The translations under genes and the position numbers were made by a program. Below the pieces are notes generated by a model, which was given only the letters and a program-made list of their open reading frames with translations, had not been told where the DNA came from and ran no database searches. Positions 11,514 through 23,774 of a DNA stretch of 64,000 bases are shown piece after piece. The DNA comes from Anaeramoeba flamelloides. Its lineage: Eukaryota; Metamonada; Anaeramoebidae. The stretch is from positions 4,779,001 through 4,843,000 of the forward strand of contig JANTQA010000070.1 of NCBI GenBank assembly GCA_027625915.1. The letters run 5' to 3'. How positions within the stretch are numbered: position 1 is the first letter of the stretch; each line of letters starts with the position of its first letter.

Positions 11514-14500
11514 TTATAATAAACCATCTTCTTTTAAAACATGTTCAATTACAGTAATGTTCACTGCATCAATTACTCTTTCAACCTATTTTTATTTTTG
11601 ATTTAATTTTTTAAATAATAATAATGAAATAAATAATCAAATTAAAAAATTTATTGAAATAATAAAAAAAAATACAAAAATAAACAGAAAAAGAAAAAGA
11701 AAAATAAAAAATAAAAAATAAAAAATAGTTAAATTAGAATAATATTTACGTTTTTTGTATCGGTGGCACATGTAAAATGGCAAAAAATATTTCTTGTGCT
11801 ATTTTCTGCTTCATCTAAAAATTTTCTTTTTATAAACTTTTTCCCTGCTTCAAAATCAAATCCCCCTTTATAATCTGGGAAGCATTGTTTTAAATCTTCT
11901 TTTTTAATTTTTTCTTCAAATAGATCCACTTTATTAAAAAACACAACACAATTTTTATTTTCAAAAAAATCGTTATTGGATATTTTACTGAATAATCCAA
12001 AACTTTCTCGCAATCTATTCACATCTAAATCTTCAAACAATTTTTGGTTATATTCACTCAAGGCTACAATCTATAATTAATTATTATATGAAAAGTGGGG
12101 GGGGAAGAAATTAAAAAAATTGTTAAAAGTTATAAAAAATATTTTTGTAAATCATCAGAAATATTTTCATATTAAATGTTCAGATTTCGATAAGAAAAAT
12201 TTCAAAAAATTGGATTTATTAGGAGAAAAAATATTATAATTCTTTGAAATATGTTTTTCATTAAGAATAAATAGAATTCAAAGTTTAAATCAAATTGAAA
12301 TGGAATTATTTTTTGATTTTGTTTCAAAATTGATTTTAATGTTATACATAGAAAATGATTATTAATATAAAATAATTATCTCCAATCTGATTTAATAATT
12401 GATTTTTAATTTGTTGGGTTATTTTTTTATACAAGAATCAGAATTTTATATGCATTAATGACTTTAAAAGAAAAAAAATAAATAATAAAACAAAGAAAAA
12501 ATCGTTTAATAGTTATTTAGTTTTTAAAGAATTTATATTTGTAAATTCATTTTAAAATATTTTCAATAAATTAGTGGATATATGTTTATAAGTTCTAAAA
12601 TCAATCAAAATTATAAATTATCCTTACATATCCTACTTGGCTCTACCTGAAATCTTCATATTTTAAACTCAAAATAACATTCTCGTTTTACTCTAACCTA
12701 CACAAATACGATCAAATAATATCTTACAAAACAATCAAGTCAAAAAACTTTTTTCTTTTATTGGATATTAAAAAAATCAAAACTAAAAGATGTTAATATC
12801 TTTGTCATTTTTTTCATTTTGTATTGATTAAAAAATGTTTTTTTTTTTTTAACAGGTTTTTTTTACATCAAAATAGATACTCCATAGAATGTTTTAGGTT
12901 CTTTTAAAATTTTGCTTGATTTTGGATTTTGTTTGATTTTTGAATTTATAAATTTTATCATAAATTAATACCAATATTTAATAAGTTAAGTGTTTTAAGA
13001 CGGTTATAATTTAATTCTTAAAAGGTATCTAATTAAAGAATGTTTTTTATTTATGTCTAAGAATTAATCCAGAAATATTAAAAAAAAAATAGCTTGGAAG
13101 TATATTATTACTCAGAAATAATTTAAAAAAATTGATACCTAGACTGTAGAATTGAAAGAGTTTTTATAGAGTGAATAGAAATACAACAGTTTTAGGAAAT
13201 AACATAATAAATAAAAATAAAAAAAATGGTACTTACATAAATAAGTAATTGAACATCTTCAAATTGATGGATCCATTTCCTCCTTTCAGATCGTTGTCCA
13301 CCAACATCAATTACTCTATTTTTTTTTGTTATAATTTGTTTATATAATAATTTGTTTGAAATTAATTTGGATAATTATTGTTTTTAAATGATTTTATAAG
13401 AATTTAAAAACAAATTGGATCAAATTGTTTGAAAAAAAGAATATTGGATTTAAAATTAGATGTTTTAAAAGATTGGCAAAAGAAAATGATTTTTTTAATT
13501 TTAAACCAAAAAAATATTGAAAAAAGAAAAAAAATTGAGGATTGTTTGGATTATTTTTTATTTGGATTTATCTATAAAATTAATATTTAATAGTGTGAGT
13601 GTATTTAAGGTGTTTAATAAATTTTTATATTCTTTGTACATATCACACAAATTCCAAAATCAATTTTTTTTATTTTTTTGATTTTTTTTGTTGTTAACTG
13701 ATCAAAAAAATTAACATAAATAGTATTTATCCTCTTTTATTTTTGGTTTTTTCGTTAATGTTTTTGATAATAAAAAAAAAAATGAATTTCTGAGAAATTT
13801 TGTGAATTTTAGTTGAATTCACATCGGCTGATATCCTTATGAAATGTCTAGTTCCCTGTTTATATCCAACATTTCTAATATTTTTAAAAATTAGAATAAT
13901 ACAAAACATTTTTTGTAGATTGGCTTTACATTATAAACTTAATTTTAAAAAGTTATTTTTCGATAAATTTTTTTGAATAATAATGTTTTTTTATTATTTT
14001 TGGGTATTTTTGTTTTATTTTCAAGTTTTTTTGATTCGGATTTTTACTTTCATAACTAAAATAATTTGTTTTGAATGATTTCCTGATTATTATTATAAAA
14101 AATAGAAACATTTGGTAATTTTAAAAAATTATTAGGTTTTGAAATTTTAAATAATTTTGTTTTTTGATATATCATTAATTTTAATAAAAATTGAAACTTT
14201 ATTTTATTTTAATTAAGTTATTAAATTGAAAAACATAAATATAAATTATTTTTTTTTGACGTTATTTTTTTTTAGTAAGATATATCAAAAGCATTACATA
14301 TCAAACATATTTAGAAAATTATTATTCTAAATTATATTTTCTTGTTTTTTTTTTTTTTAAAAAAAATGATTTTTTCAGTTTGAATTGTTAATAATCAAAT
14401 GATAATTTGATTGTTTTTTTGGTTTACTTTGCTGCAATTAATAGATATTATCTAAAAATTTGTTATATTTTGTTGTTTTTAAATCTCGATTTTTATTCTT

Positions 14501-16971
14501 CCATTGGATTTGAATTTAAAAAAAAATATTTTTTTTTTCTAAAAAGAATCTTTCTTAAATCTTAGAAATTGTCAAAAAATTGAATTGGTATTTACTATTT
14601 GCTGCAAAATAAATGTAACAAAATTTTTAACTAGCTTTCCAAAAAAATCACAACCCAAGAATTATAAATAAATCATCAAAGCCCCCAATTCTAAAAGGGA
14701 AACTAATAATTTAAACTTGATTTACAGAATTAAAAATTTGAAATTTTGTCTTGAAGCTTTATGATGTGCCTTTTTTGGAAAGCTGACTGATAATTTTGAT
14801 CTTTTTATTTTGCAATTAACATTTAATCAAGTTAAAAAAATTATGTTATTTGAAAATTTTCAAAAATGTGTCTTTCATTTTGTTAATATGTATTGTATGT
14901 AAAAGCAATTATTTAATTTAAAAGACAATCAAAATGATTTTGTTTTTTATGGAACAAAATTAATCCAACCTAAAGAAATATTGATAAACAAATGTGCTGG
15001 GTGTTCAATCAAAAAGAAAAAGAATAATAATAAAAAAAAACAAAAAACAAAGAAAAAAAAAAAGCATTTTACGTCCAACTATTCTCTCCTTGATCAAATG
15101 TAAGTTGTGAAACACCAGTTGTGGGAATTCTACAAAATAAAACATCTGTGTCGCTTGGTTGATAATCATTTTCCATAATTTTATCAATTTTATCTAAAAA
15201 ACTTTGTGGGAATCAAACCAAACATAAAAAGGAAAAATGCGAATTTGTATTGTTGTTTTGGTGAGAAGATTATTTGTGTTTTCATAAGACAAGGATTAAG
15301 GGAAATAATAAGAATAAGAATAAGAATGAGAATGAGAAAAGAGAAATAGAAATGAGATTGGGGTTTGGTAAAAAAATTTTTTTCAAGACAATTAAGTACT
15401 ATATATTTTATTCTCTAAAGTGTTGAAATACAATATTTTAATCAACAAAAATGATTTAAAAGAATGTCAATTTAAGGAAAGTCAAAATATTGCAAATTTT
15501 AGGTTATTTTCAAGAAGGTTTTGATGAAAAATTATCGAAAGCGTTTGTTGATCCAAAAAAAAATGAATGAATTTTGGAACAAAACAATGCAAAATTTCAG
15601 AAACGATTTTTTTTACATAATGGTATTTGAATTATAAACGAGAAAAATTTTCACTTCATATTCAATCTTCATTTTCAAATAGAGGTTACAAATCACAAAC
15701 TACTTCTTTGAAAACTCTATTTATTGAAGAAAAATAGGGGAAATGAAGTGAAAATTATTTCCGATTTAGAATTCAAATGCCAGTGTTATGTAAGGTCACT
15801 TCACTTTATTTTCAAGTATAGTTATACCCCCACTCTAAACCTTGCCGTGCTTTAAAATAAAGTCGGAATTAAGAGAACCAAGAAGATAAAGATTTTTGAA
15901 CCTTTTCAAGTGAAATTTCGAATTTGGATTGAGAAAATGGTTTTATTCCTTTTCACCAATTTTCGAAAAAAAAAAAGCTAAATTTTAACAAGATCTTTTG
16001 TCTCAAGATCTTTTGTCTCAAAATCCTTTAAAGCCAAGAGTCGTGTTATTAGAAAATAAAAGTAAGATTAATAGATCGAAAATATGAAGAGTAGTTAAAG
16101 GGATAAATCCAAATTTTATTTTGAAACAATTTCGGGTTTCTTTACCAAACAAAACGTATTATTTTTGGAGTGGTGATTTTTTTTTTGCAAAAAAAAATGT
16201 ACAAAAGCTCCAAATTACAAAAAAAAATTACAAAAAACAAAAAAAAAAAATTAAAACAAAGAAAAGAAAAATTAATCTTACTAATTTGCAGTGTCTGGAA
16301 GTTGAAATTTATTTCTTTTTTCATAAGCCTTTTTGAGGACAGGATCGTTCCAAATATCTTTTATCAAGTTTGCAGTTTCTGTTGTTAGTTCGGGTGATTG
16401 TTCAACCAAAGAGAGAAATTCTTTTTCCCAATTCCTGATGAAACAAGTGCATTAAAAGTGTTTGTTTTTTTTTTTTTTATTTTATTATTTTTTTTGGGTT
16501 GTTTGTTTTTGATTTTTTATTGGAAGGAAGAGAGTTTTTTTTTTTTTAAAAGTACATTTTAATGGAAGAGTTTCATTTTTAATTCAAGAAGAAAAAGAAA
16601 AATCAAAAGAAAAAAAAAGGTAAAGGAAATAGAAAAAAAAAAAAAGTGATGTGATTTACCTTGGTTTGTGATTTAATCTCCCAATTAAAATTGACACAAG
16701 CTTCAAATAAGATTTTGGTGTGAAGTATGAGATTTGTTTTGATTGTTTTTTTGTATTCAACCAAATCAGAATTTGTGAAGCCACCTTTGTGTATGATCAT
16801 CATTTGTTTGATAAAAGTTGATTTTCCAGATTCTCCTGTTCCAAGAATTAAAATTTTGAGTTCTTTTTTTTGTTTCTTTGTTTCGATTTCAATTTGGTTT
16901 TGTATTTTCTGGTTTTTTTTTTGTTCTTTTTGAAGACTTTGCCTTTTCTTTTTGCTGTTCCCAAATCCCAT
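11514..16971 (-). CDS. Heterotrimeric G-protein alpha subunit
   Basis: GTP-binding switch that couples seven-helix receptors to effectors at the plasma membrane. Six exons on the minus strand: 16971-16660, 16434-16282, 15201-15073, 13315-13237, 12070-11750, 11585-11514, giving 354 residues, the usual length. All nucleotide motifs are present: P-loop GTGESGKS (44-51), switch I CRIPTTGV with Arg179, switch [14 protein letters not shown] with Gln205, NKVD (270-273) and TCAT (324-327). The start at 16971 gives MGFGNS, a candidate N-myristoylation site; an in-frame upstream Met is less likely. The helical domain (exons 1-3) is diverged and the first 38 residues are rich in Lys and Gln. The C-terminus ends KEDGLL without the cysteine used by pertussis toxin in Gi proteins. 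Exon 2 joins in frame only if its run of five A (16422-16426) is read as four. The class cannot be assigned. Confidence 0.96.
14618..14801. mobile_element. MITE-B copy in intron 3 of the G-alpha gene
   Basis: About 184 bp with terminal inverted repeats. The left arm contains AGCTTTCCAAAAAAATC; the right arm read backwards is GATCAAAATTATCAGTCAGC. It lies inside intron 13316-15072. Confidence 0.8.
15618..15785. mobile_element. Small foldback element in intron 2 of the G-alpha gene
   Basis: Two arms of about 40 bp, roughly 80% complementary, bound about 170 bp. The left arm contains GGTATTTGAATTATAAACGA; the right arm read backwards has the same pattern, and both run into ATTTTCACTTCAT. No coding capacity; probably a MITE. 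Confidence 0.7.
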
Positions 16972-18893
16972 CTTATTCAAATAAAATAAATAATTAAAAA
17001 AAAAAAATTAAAACAAAATATTGAAAAAATGATTTTTTTTTTTCCAAAAGCCAAAGTTTTGAAATTTCAGTTTGTTAGTTAAACCAATTTTTTAAAAAAG
17101 GAATTGTTTGGATTGAAATTTGATTTTTATCGAAAATTACTTGATTTATTTTTGGAATAAAAATTCCAATTGATTTTTTTTTCAAAAAGTTGAAAAACGA
17201 TATTTTTTTACAATAACTCACAAAACAGTTGTCAAGTTTAAATTTAGATCTTTCTTTTGGAAAATTAATGGTAGAATTATTAGGGTGAAAAATAATTTAC
17301 TGAAATGGAAAATAAAATTTTGTAATTTTTATGAGTGTCTGGTACTATTCAAAAAATAACAAACATGTGTTTTTGGACTGATCTTCAAAAATCAACAAAT
17401 CAAAACAAGGCCACCTATAGAAAAAAAAAAACAAAGGTTGACAATCAATTTCCAATTTGCAAGTTTTAAATTATAATTTGGTAATCAACTTTATTAGTTT
17501 TTAAAAATGTGTAACTTTTTGACATTTTTTGAGATCTTGAAGATTTTTTTTTCGATTTTCCAAAATGAATTCTTTCATTCTTAATCGTGAAAACAAAATT
17601 CTTGTTTATCAAATATAGAGTGTTCAAAAATAAATCAGTATAAACAATCTACATAATTAAAAACAAATTAGATTACTATAATTTTCCAATTAATAAATGA
17701 AAAGTTTTATTTCAAGTTCCCAAATTTTGTTCATATGGTTATTTGAAAGATCATAGTGATCTTTACAAAATGGTTAGAAATGATATTTCTGATTTTTGAT
17801 ATTGCTTCCTTATAGAACTTTAGGTGAAAATTTTCATTCGTTGGGTTTGATTTTAACATTGAATCAAATTAAATTTGTTAGATACTAAAAAGAAAAAAAT
17901 TTGTTTAAATTCCAGATATTTGTCATTTTGGAAATATAAAATAAGAAAAGCTGAATTGTTTTTTTAAAGACGTACTCGATTTTTTGAATTGATTATTAAT
18001 TTGAAACTATTAATTTGAAATTGAGTTTTTGGCCAATGATTCCAAAGAAAATATATTTTGTTGTGTTCGTTTAATTTTATCAATCAATAGAAAGACAAAT
18101 TCACAATTGGCTTCTTGGTTTCAAGCCGTGCTTATTCATATTGATCAAATCTATGGAGAGCCTTAAATCAATATATTTTTACTTTTTATTCAATCAAAAA
18201 TCAAGTCAAAAAATTTCAAAAAACAATTGAAAAAGGCACTGGTTAATAAAATAAGTCCTAAAAAGTTTTTAATTCTGAGTATTAGATAAATTGTTGTGGT
18301 GTTGCAAATATTTAAAAACAAATAATTTTTATAACTTACCAAATTCATTATGAACCTATTACTAAGCCTACCTAAAATTCCTAAAAGTGGAATATCTAAA
18401 AATACTCAGTAATTTTTTGATAACCTTAAGTAGATCTACTTTTTTTGAAAAACAATTGAGTTTTACTGAAGCTTGCAAGAGTTAGGACAATGATATTTTT
18501 ATTCTTGGTTTTTGCTTGATTGGGTGGTGTTTTGAACAAGTGAAATTTAATTAAAGGTCATTCAAATAAGTGGTGATGGAGTTATGATTTTTTAACTTTT
18601 ATTCCGAAATTAAAAAGTTGTTTCTTAAATCTTAAACAATGATTTTCAATAATACTCACATTTAAAAAACGTTTCCTGGATTTTTTTGAGACTATTTAAT
18701 ATTCGAAGGAAAAAAGACAATTATCATCGATTTACTTTCCAAGAATTGTTTTTAAAAAGTGCTAAATACAAGCCCTGAATTGCGGAAAAGTGTATTATAA
18801 TTTAAATAGAACTCTATTTGAATTGTTATGATCTTAATAATTTCGAAAACCAATCAGACAAATTTGAAAAACATTTTTTTGAAAATTTTTGAA
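16972..18893. other. Intergenic region between divergent genes, with a repeat C copy
   Basis: Head-to-head spacer between the G-alpha start (minus) and the cysteine-rich gene (plus), so it must hold both promoters, though no specific element is recognisable. From about 17640 to 18620 it matches repeat C at 26575-27300 and, inverted, at 19581-20073. The best-kept part contains AGTAGATC followed by TTTTTTTGAAAAACAAT and TGTTTTGAACAA. Confidence 0.65.
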
Positions 18894-21468
18894 ATGAACA
18901 AGTATCTTTTTTGCTTAATTATCCTTTTTTTAACGTTGTTTATTTTCCCATCTAAACAATCTCAGTGTGACCAAGAAGAATCGCAAAAAGTTGTTGATTT
19001 TTTAAATGATGTATTGTATTTTACTTTTAATTTTTCTTTTAAACAAACTATTTTCTTTTTCAGATCCATTTTACACTTAAAAGAGCTTTAACAAAAAACA
19101 AACACTGACAACAATAACACAATTGATGATCGGAAAAAAAAAACAAAAACAAACTAAAATAGCATGTTTATCCACTCTTAAAAGCTTATAATTCAACAAT
19201 TCCAAAACAGTGTCCCTTTCATCCAAAAATCAATGAACACTTAAAAAAACTGCAATTAAAAACCAAAGAAGAAGCTGTACCGATCACATCGTATCCAGAT
19301 AGCAATTATTATGTCACTGGCGAATTTTGCTTCAGCAACCTTTGTGACATTTTCTTGTGTTGTGGAGATGAAGATTTTGAAAATAGTTGCAATCAAAAGG
19401 AAATGTCACTCAGAAAACAGTTCTGCCAAGAAATTATGTTCACATGCTTTAGCCAAGAAAAATTTAGATATACTCGTCTTTATGGTAAGTTCTTCATCTC
19501 TTTTCCTTTTACTTTTTCTTTTACTTTTTCTTCTTCTTTATTTTAAAGAAATATTCTTTTTTTTCCTCAAAAAGATTAAAGTAGTGAAAAAAATAACAGA
19601 AATTAAAAAAATCCCATACAAGATTTTTAATTGTGAATATTATCGAAATTGATATGTAATTTCTTTTGTTTAAAATCAAATCCTTTTATTAAGAATCATA
19701 CTTTTAAAATTATAACCCATCCACTTATTAGAATGATGATTAATGAAATTATACTTGCTCAAAATACTCATCAATCAATCAAAAAACAAAGAATAAAAAT
19801 TATCAATTTCCAAACTCAAGCAAACAACATATTAAACTTGATTATTTTTCCCAAAAAAGTTGATCTACTTTAGCTATCAAACAATTACTTGAGTATTCTA
19901 GAGATATTCCACTTTAATGAACTTTGGGTAGGTTTATTACTAGGCTCATAAAAAATTTGATTATTTATAATAGGGATTTGATTGAAAATAAAAGAAATTA
20001 CACAACAATTTTCCGAATATTAACAATTAAAAATCTTGTCGGGGATTTTTTTCATGTACGGTATTTTTTCCCTAATATAAATCAAAAATGAAATGATCTT
20101 ACAAAAACCAAGATCTTTTACTAACAAAGATTCTTCAACTCGACTCACATTTCTCAGAAGGCAGTGACCATTTTCGCCAGTGGGTTCCGACTTTGAACCA
20201 GTTATATTCTCATAAAAATAATCATTTAATCCACGTTTTAACACGAATTAATGTATTTAAAGCAAAAAAAAATTTTTTTATACAAGTCAAGAATAAATCC
20301 GAAAGAAAAGGACATAATTTTAAAAATGGGAATTTCATTTTTTGATTTTAAAAGTTACAGGAATATTTCAGATAAATTTAAAACATAAAGAAAAAAATAA
20401 AATTGCACACTTGGGACCACAAAATTTTCACAAAAAGTTGCTTTTAATATGATAAAAAATCATTTAACAATGAAAACAAAAAATGTATTATTTTTTTCGT
20501 TCATATCCCTCTTTGGTGAATTTATTAAATTGCATTTCTTGTAAATTTTTTTTCGAATTGTAAAAGTATTCATCAAGTTGAAGATGTATCTCTTTAGTTT
20601 GATTTTCTTAAACCCTTTGGTTGAAATTTCCCACAATAATAACAAAGTAGATTGAGATTTTTCATTTGTTTTTTCGAATTGGTAAATTTTTAAATTAAAA
20701 AAAATTGACTTGTTAAAAAAAAATGCTTTTCAAAAAGAGATAATTTTGTCCTTATGAGATACAGTGCTATTTGATTATGGGTCGTGTTGTTGATTAACAT
20801 TTTTGAGAGAATATGACTGATTTGCAATTAGACACCCTCTCACGAAAATGGTCATATAAAAATGAGTCAATATTTTTGAAAAATCGTTTAATTGAGATTT
20901 TTCCTCTTTGTGTGTATCAGCATGCCTTTTTTACAGAATTAGGGGAAATTCAAATTTGTTTTCAAAATTTTTATTCAAAATTGAACAAAAAATTCAAAAT
21001 AAATTCTAATTCTAATTATTTAATTCTAAGAATAACAAACAATAAAAATTCATTTTTTTCCTAATTGATCTTGCGTTTTCTTGATTTTGTTAAAAATAAA
21101 ACTTTCAATACAAATAACTTTCTAATTATAAATTAAAAGGAATTTTCAATGAATTAATATGTCATCAACTTGATTGCTATCACCATCAATACGATGGAGA
21201 AAAGATTGGAGAAAAATTAGATGAATTAACCCAAAAAAAACTTGCAAGTGGAAGAAATAAAGGCTTATTAACCGCCTTTGGATTATGTGTTATTATCACA
21301 ATTCTTGTCTACATCATTAAATCGAGTGCATCCGATGGGAATTTAAGAGAAGAAATCGGTAGATATAAGGGAGAAATCATGCTATTAATCATATTAATCT
21401 TTGTTGGCCTTGTTACAATGCAAAAAGATGTTTCCGCATTTATAAAAAATTTAATAAAAAAAAATTAA
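18894..21468 (+). CDS. Cysteine-rich secretory or membrane protein, family not recognised
   Basis: Proposed single gene. Exon A 18894-19010 encodes a signal peptide (MNKYLFCLIILFLTLFIF) and the start of a Cys/Asn-rich ectodomain. A 53-bp intron precedes exon B 19064-19484, which has two CC-containing clusters around FCFSNLCDIFLCCGDE. Exon C starts at 20113; its first two bases complete an Asp codon and open a frame beginning DLLLTKILQLDSHF. An exon near 20800-20960 (containing MTDLQLDTLSRKW) and the last exon 21140-21468 follow. The last exon has two hydrophobic helices, about residues 38-58 and 78-93 of its 108 residues, around a Lys-rich loop. The limits of exon C and of the 20800 exon are unsure, so this could be two genes. 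Exon B is continuous only if one A is removed from each of three A runs (near 19091, 19134 and 19180). N-glycosylation sequons are frequent. I do not recognise the family. Confidence 0.6.
19581..20073. mobile_element. MITE-C in an intron of the cysteine-rich gene
   Basis: Element of about 490 bp with long inverted ends of roughly 60-105 bp. Both arms carry AAGATTTTTAATTGT next to an ATCCC or ATCCCC block, and GGATTTGATT further in. It fills most of the intron 19485-20112. Related sequence occurs at 26575-27300, at 17640-18620 and as an end fragment at 37000-37070. Confidence 0.8.
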
Positions 21469-21974
21469 CTTTTACCAAGAATAAAATTCAAAAAAAGAAT
21501 TTAAATTTTTAATTGTTTTTTTAATGAACAAAATATGACCCTATAACCCAAAAAAACACTAAAATTTTTTAATAGCGGAAAGAATTTAAATAATAAGAAT
21601 TTACTACAATTTTGAGCCATTTATCAAATAGAGACTTTCTTAATACAGAGAACAAAATGTTAAATCAATACATTCATCTAAAATAAAATCAGATTTGTAA
21701 GACTACAACAAAATTTCAATTTATTCATTTTATTTTCGGACAACATTTTTCACTTTTAAAAAAAATCATCAAAAATTAAATTTATCACCATAAAGGTTAT
21801 ATTTCTCTCAAATACTTTCCAGATGGTTAAATGAAAGAAAATAAAATAAATTAAAAAAAATTATGTGTTCATTTTCAGAAAATAATCCTGAAAATTTGCT
21901 GATAAAGAAAATTCAAAAACACATTATCGATTAAAAGTTTAAAAAAAGTATAATCTGGGAACATTCCTTAGATT

Positions 21975-21978
<4 letters not shown>

Positions 21979-22010
<32 letters not shown>

Positions 22011-22032
22011 ATTATTATTATTATTATTATTA
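21979..22032. repeat. (TA)n and (ATT)n microsatellite
   Basis: TA repeats pass directly into ATT repeats. Confidence 0.95.
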
Positions 22033-22061
22033 AAACAATGGTTAATTGTGAAAAACAAAAC

Positions 22062-22758
22062 TAAAATATTTTTCAAACAAAAGGGCACACCTCTCAAATC
22101 CTCAATACAATCGAATTTGATTGTTAATAAGATAATTACTTATTGGTGATTTTCATTTTAATTATTCATTTTTGCTTTTTTTATTTATGGATATTGAACA
22201 GTTAGAAAATGAAAAAGCAAGATAAGAAGAAACCAATTTGGAAATAATCTACCAGTTTATAAATGGAAACAGTTTAAGTTTGATTTCGAATGAGCTCGAT
22301 GTAGGAATTAAGAAAGGCAATTATTGGATTGATGGTTGGAACTAAGATAAAAGAGGTATACAGAAAAAACATTACAATAAATACCAGGGTAATTGTGGCT
22401 TTATCTTGAAAATGATACTTTAAAGAACAAAAGTTTGATGCGTAAAGAATTATCAATAAAATGCCGAGAAATTTTTCTCAATTCGCCTTGTTCAAAGGTT
22501 GTTATTGTTTTTATAATTTTTTGTCTTTACCATTTATAAAACGCGATTTCTCAATTTCAAATAAAATGGCACATCAATTTGTAAAATATTTTTTTTTAAT
22601 CATTATTGTTTTGTTTTAATGGGTTTTAAAGATTCAGTTGAGTGTTTTTTTATTTTTTAAAGCTTTTATTAGATTTTAGAATGATACTACAATTAATTTG
22701 ATTCAATTATGAATAATTTTTGAAATTTTTTGTGCCCTTTTATTTGAAAAAGAGTTTA
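22062..22758. mobile_element. TIR element T1, copy 1
   Basis: About 693 bp between TA dinucleotides. Inverted ends share TTTTTCAAA.AAAAGGG.ACA. A second copy is at 62622-63332. Both copies keep a minus-strand frame (here 22274-22456) with the block SNFCSLK and a hydrophobic helix, but it matches no family I know. The TAAA/TTTA ends resemble those of MITE-A, suggesting related machinery. Confidence 0.8.
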
Positions 22759-22819
22759 TGATCTAATTTGTTTCTGATGATCGATCTTCAAAGTAATTTA
22801 AAAAGCTTTTTTATGTGTA

Positions 22820-23770
22820 TTTTTTATCTCCCCGAGAATTAGATCTGATTGTTAGGAAGAAGTGTAATAAAAGTCTAGTTTCGATCGAAAAAGGAGAATT
22901 GGTTGTAAGGAAATTTCGTTGTCATCAATTTTATAAGATTTGATTGATATCTTAAATAATATCTTTTCCAATTTTCTTAGTTGTCCAGAAATTTAAAAGT
23001 TTCAAGTTGTTATTTGTTTTTCAATGTTTTTTTGTTTTTATATAAAAGTTCTATTTTCGGTAAACGGGTATATTTCCAGCTTTTTCTGATCATTCTTATT
23101 TTTATTGTGAAAATTCTTTAGAATGAAAATTCATTTCACTCATTGGGATAAGCTAAAAGTGAAAAATTAACTTTTTATTTTTAAGAATCAACCAGCACAC
23201 AATTGCTTTGAAATAATAAAAATAATAAAATTCAGATTATATTTTTTCTTCATGTAAAAAAAACCCGAACAAATCATAAATTTGGAAAAAATAAAATAAA
23301 AAAAAATGTTAAAAAAAATTTTTTTGTTACCTTTTTATTAGAATATCGGGTTCAAAATATCTCAATTTATTTAGAAAATTAAAATTGCTGACCAAAATTT
23401 TTTTTAATTGTAAATGAATGAATTTTAAAATAAATTATAAATAAGCATATCTATATGTTAATTTGGAGTTTCAAATAATTTTTTTTTTTACATTTAAATT
23501 TTAAAAAAATTAAAAAAAAGAAAAAAAAAAAAAATTTCCAAAAAAATATTATTTACAAAATGAGAAAAAATGATTTTGATCAAAAAATTGAAAAATATAT
23601 TTTGTGAAGGATACTGTATTAAATTAAAAGAATTTATTCTATCTCTTTAATAAAACTGAGCCCCTTTGACTGAAAAAGAGTTTAGATCTTCGCATTATAG
23701 AAGAAAAAAAAACCAATAATTTATCAATTATTTTTCTTTCGAGTGGCTTTGGTAATTTGGTTTATCATTT
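22820..23770. repeat. Dispersed repeat X, split by element Y
   Basis: Left part (22820-23050) and right part (23690-23770) match, in order but inverted, a continuous stretch at 53680-54015. Shared blocks include AGTTTCGATCGAAAA, TTGATATCTTAAATAAT and ACCAATAATTTATCAATT. The gap between the parts is element Y. Confidence 0.65.
23095..23695. mobile_element. Element Y, copy 1, inserted in repeat X
   Basis: Matches 37979-38560 over nearly its whole length (for example TTTTAAGAATCAACCA, GTTAATTTGGAGTTTCAAA and AAATGAGAAAAAATGATTTT). Ends are weak inverted repeats around CA.TCAAAGG. An end fragment is at 40590-40740. Non-autonomous. Confidence 0.7.
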
Positions 23771-23774
23771 TAAG

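Noticed and set aside
16121-16388. Overlapping plus and minus frames of 60-72 residues
   Set aside because: They overlap G-alpha exon 2 and its AT-rich intron border; only the minus-strand exon 16434-16282 has family motifs.
20020-20244. Minus-strand open frame that reads like a protein
   Set aside because: The plus strand of the same segment splices in exact phase from 19484 to 20113 and continues the cysteine-rich protein, and the lower part of the frame runs into MITE-C.
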